Below are positions 63,865 to 64,000 of a stretch of DNA of 64,000 bases, one piece after another; within the stretch, counting starts at the first letter, position 1, and each line of letters starts with the position of its first letter. The notes below the pieces were generated by a model. It ran no database searches. It had not been told where the DNA came from and saw only the letters and a program-made list of their open reading frames with translations. The position numbers were made by a program, and so were the translations under genes. The stretch comes from Puffinus mauretanicus. Lineage: Eukaryota > Chordata > Aves > Procellariiformes > Procellariidae. The stretch is from contig JAJKFH010002273.1 in assembly GCA_023333565.1 (NCBI GenBank), positions 1,302,001 through 1,366,000 on the forward strand. The letters run 5' to 3'.

Positions 63865-63935
63865 TTAGCCTGGTAGTACAGATGTTGGACTGAGACTCAA
63901 GAGATCTGCTCTTGCTTCTGCCATCAATTTCTTGC
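63865..63935 (+). mobile_element. MIR-like SINE remnant (sauropsid type)
   Basis: CCTGGTAGTACAGATGTTGG is followed by ACTGAGACTCAAGAGATCTG and CTTCTGCCATCAATTTC. This follows the tRNA-derived head of MIR-type SINEs (the GGACTGGGACTCAGGAGACCTG...GCTCTGCCA landmark). The body beyond 63935 is too diverged to trace. Confidence 0.6.
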
Positions 63936-64000
63936 AAACAGTTGGGGATGTACCACTCAGCACCGAAGTCCAGCACTGGCAAAATGGCAATGTTAGATTT
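63936..64000. other. ROBO1: ROBO1 intron, window end
   Basis: The last bases show no feature. The intron continues beyond the window, because no downstream ROBO1 exon has been reached. Confidence 0.5.

Noticed and set aside
1..64000. tRNA, rRNA, microRNA, CRISPR, phage or bacterial-type systems
   Set aside because: Read on both strands for cloverleaf tRNA boxes, array-like spaced repeats and dense operons; none were seen. The sequence is vertebrate intron.

Overview
The window is vertebrate, almost certainly avian, genomic DNA. It is about one third G+C, contains no dense coding, and is marked by chicken-repeat-1 (CR1) LINE copies, an avian endogenous-retrovirus LTR and remnants of ancient amniote interspersed repeats. 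I could run no database search, so family names rest on recognition of the sequence.

The only protein-coding segment I can support is one short exon at 8613-8753 on the + strand. It has an AG acceptor, about 53 bases of 5' UTR, an ATG at 8666, 29 codons plus one base, and a GTAGGT donor. The peptide is a signal sequence that opens MKWKH, then P-F-L-V, and ends Q-L-I-P with a phase-1 break. It aligns without gaps, as I remember it, with the start of the long (isoform a) form of ROBO1, the axon-guidance receptor for SLIT proteins. The window is therefore read as the 5' part of avian ROBO1. Positions 1-8612 are upstream intron or flank behind an unseen 5' UTR exon. Positions 8754-64000 are the start of a very large first coding intron, at least 55 kb long with no second coding exon found.

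Layout: 598-2395, degraded CR1 (-). 5549-6282, solo retroviral LTR (-). 8613-8753, ROBO1 signal-peptide exon. 13591-14256 and 31441-31740, old CR1 3' ends (-). 34490-35395, ancient L3-like CR1 (+). 41494-41674, a hairpin beside a GC-rich, CpG-bearing open fragment of unknown origin. 48410-49386, a young 5'-truncated CR1 (-) whose reading frame is broken only by one stop. 49560-49720 and 63865-63935, MIR-like SINE remnants. 55995-57230, very old CR1 pieces (-). Microsatellites, small tandem duplications and palindromes lie between these.

No operon, RNA gene, CRISPR array or new biological system was seen. The most interesting items are the overlapping upstream ATG in the ROBO1 exon, the orphan GC-rich fragment at 41530-41674, and the antisense orientation of nearly all retroelements relative to ROBO1.
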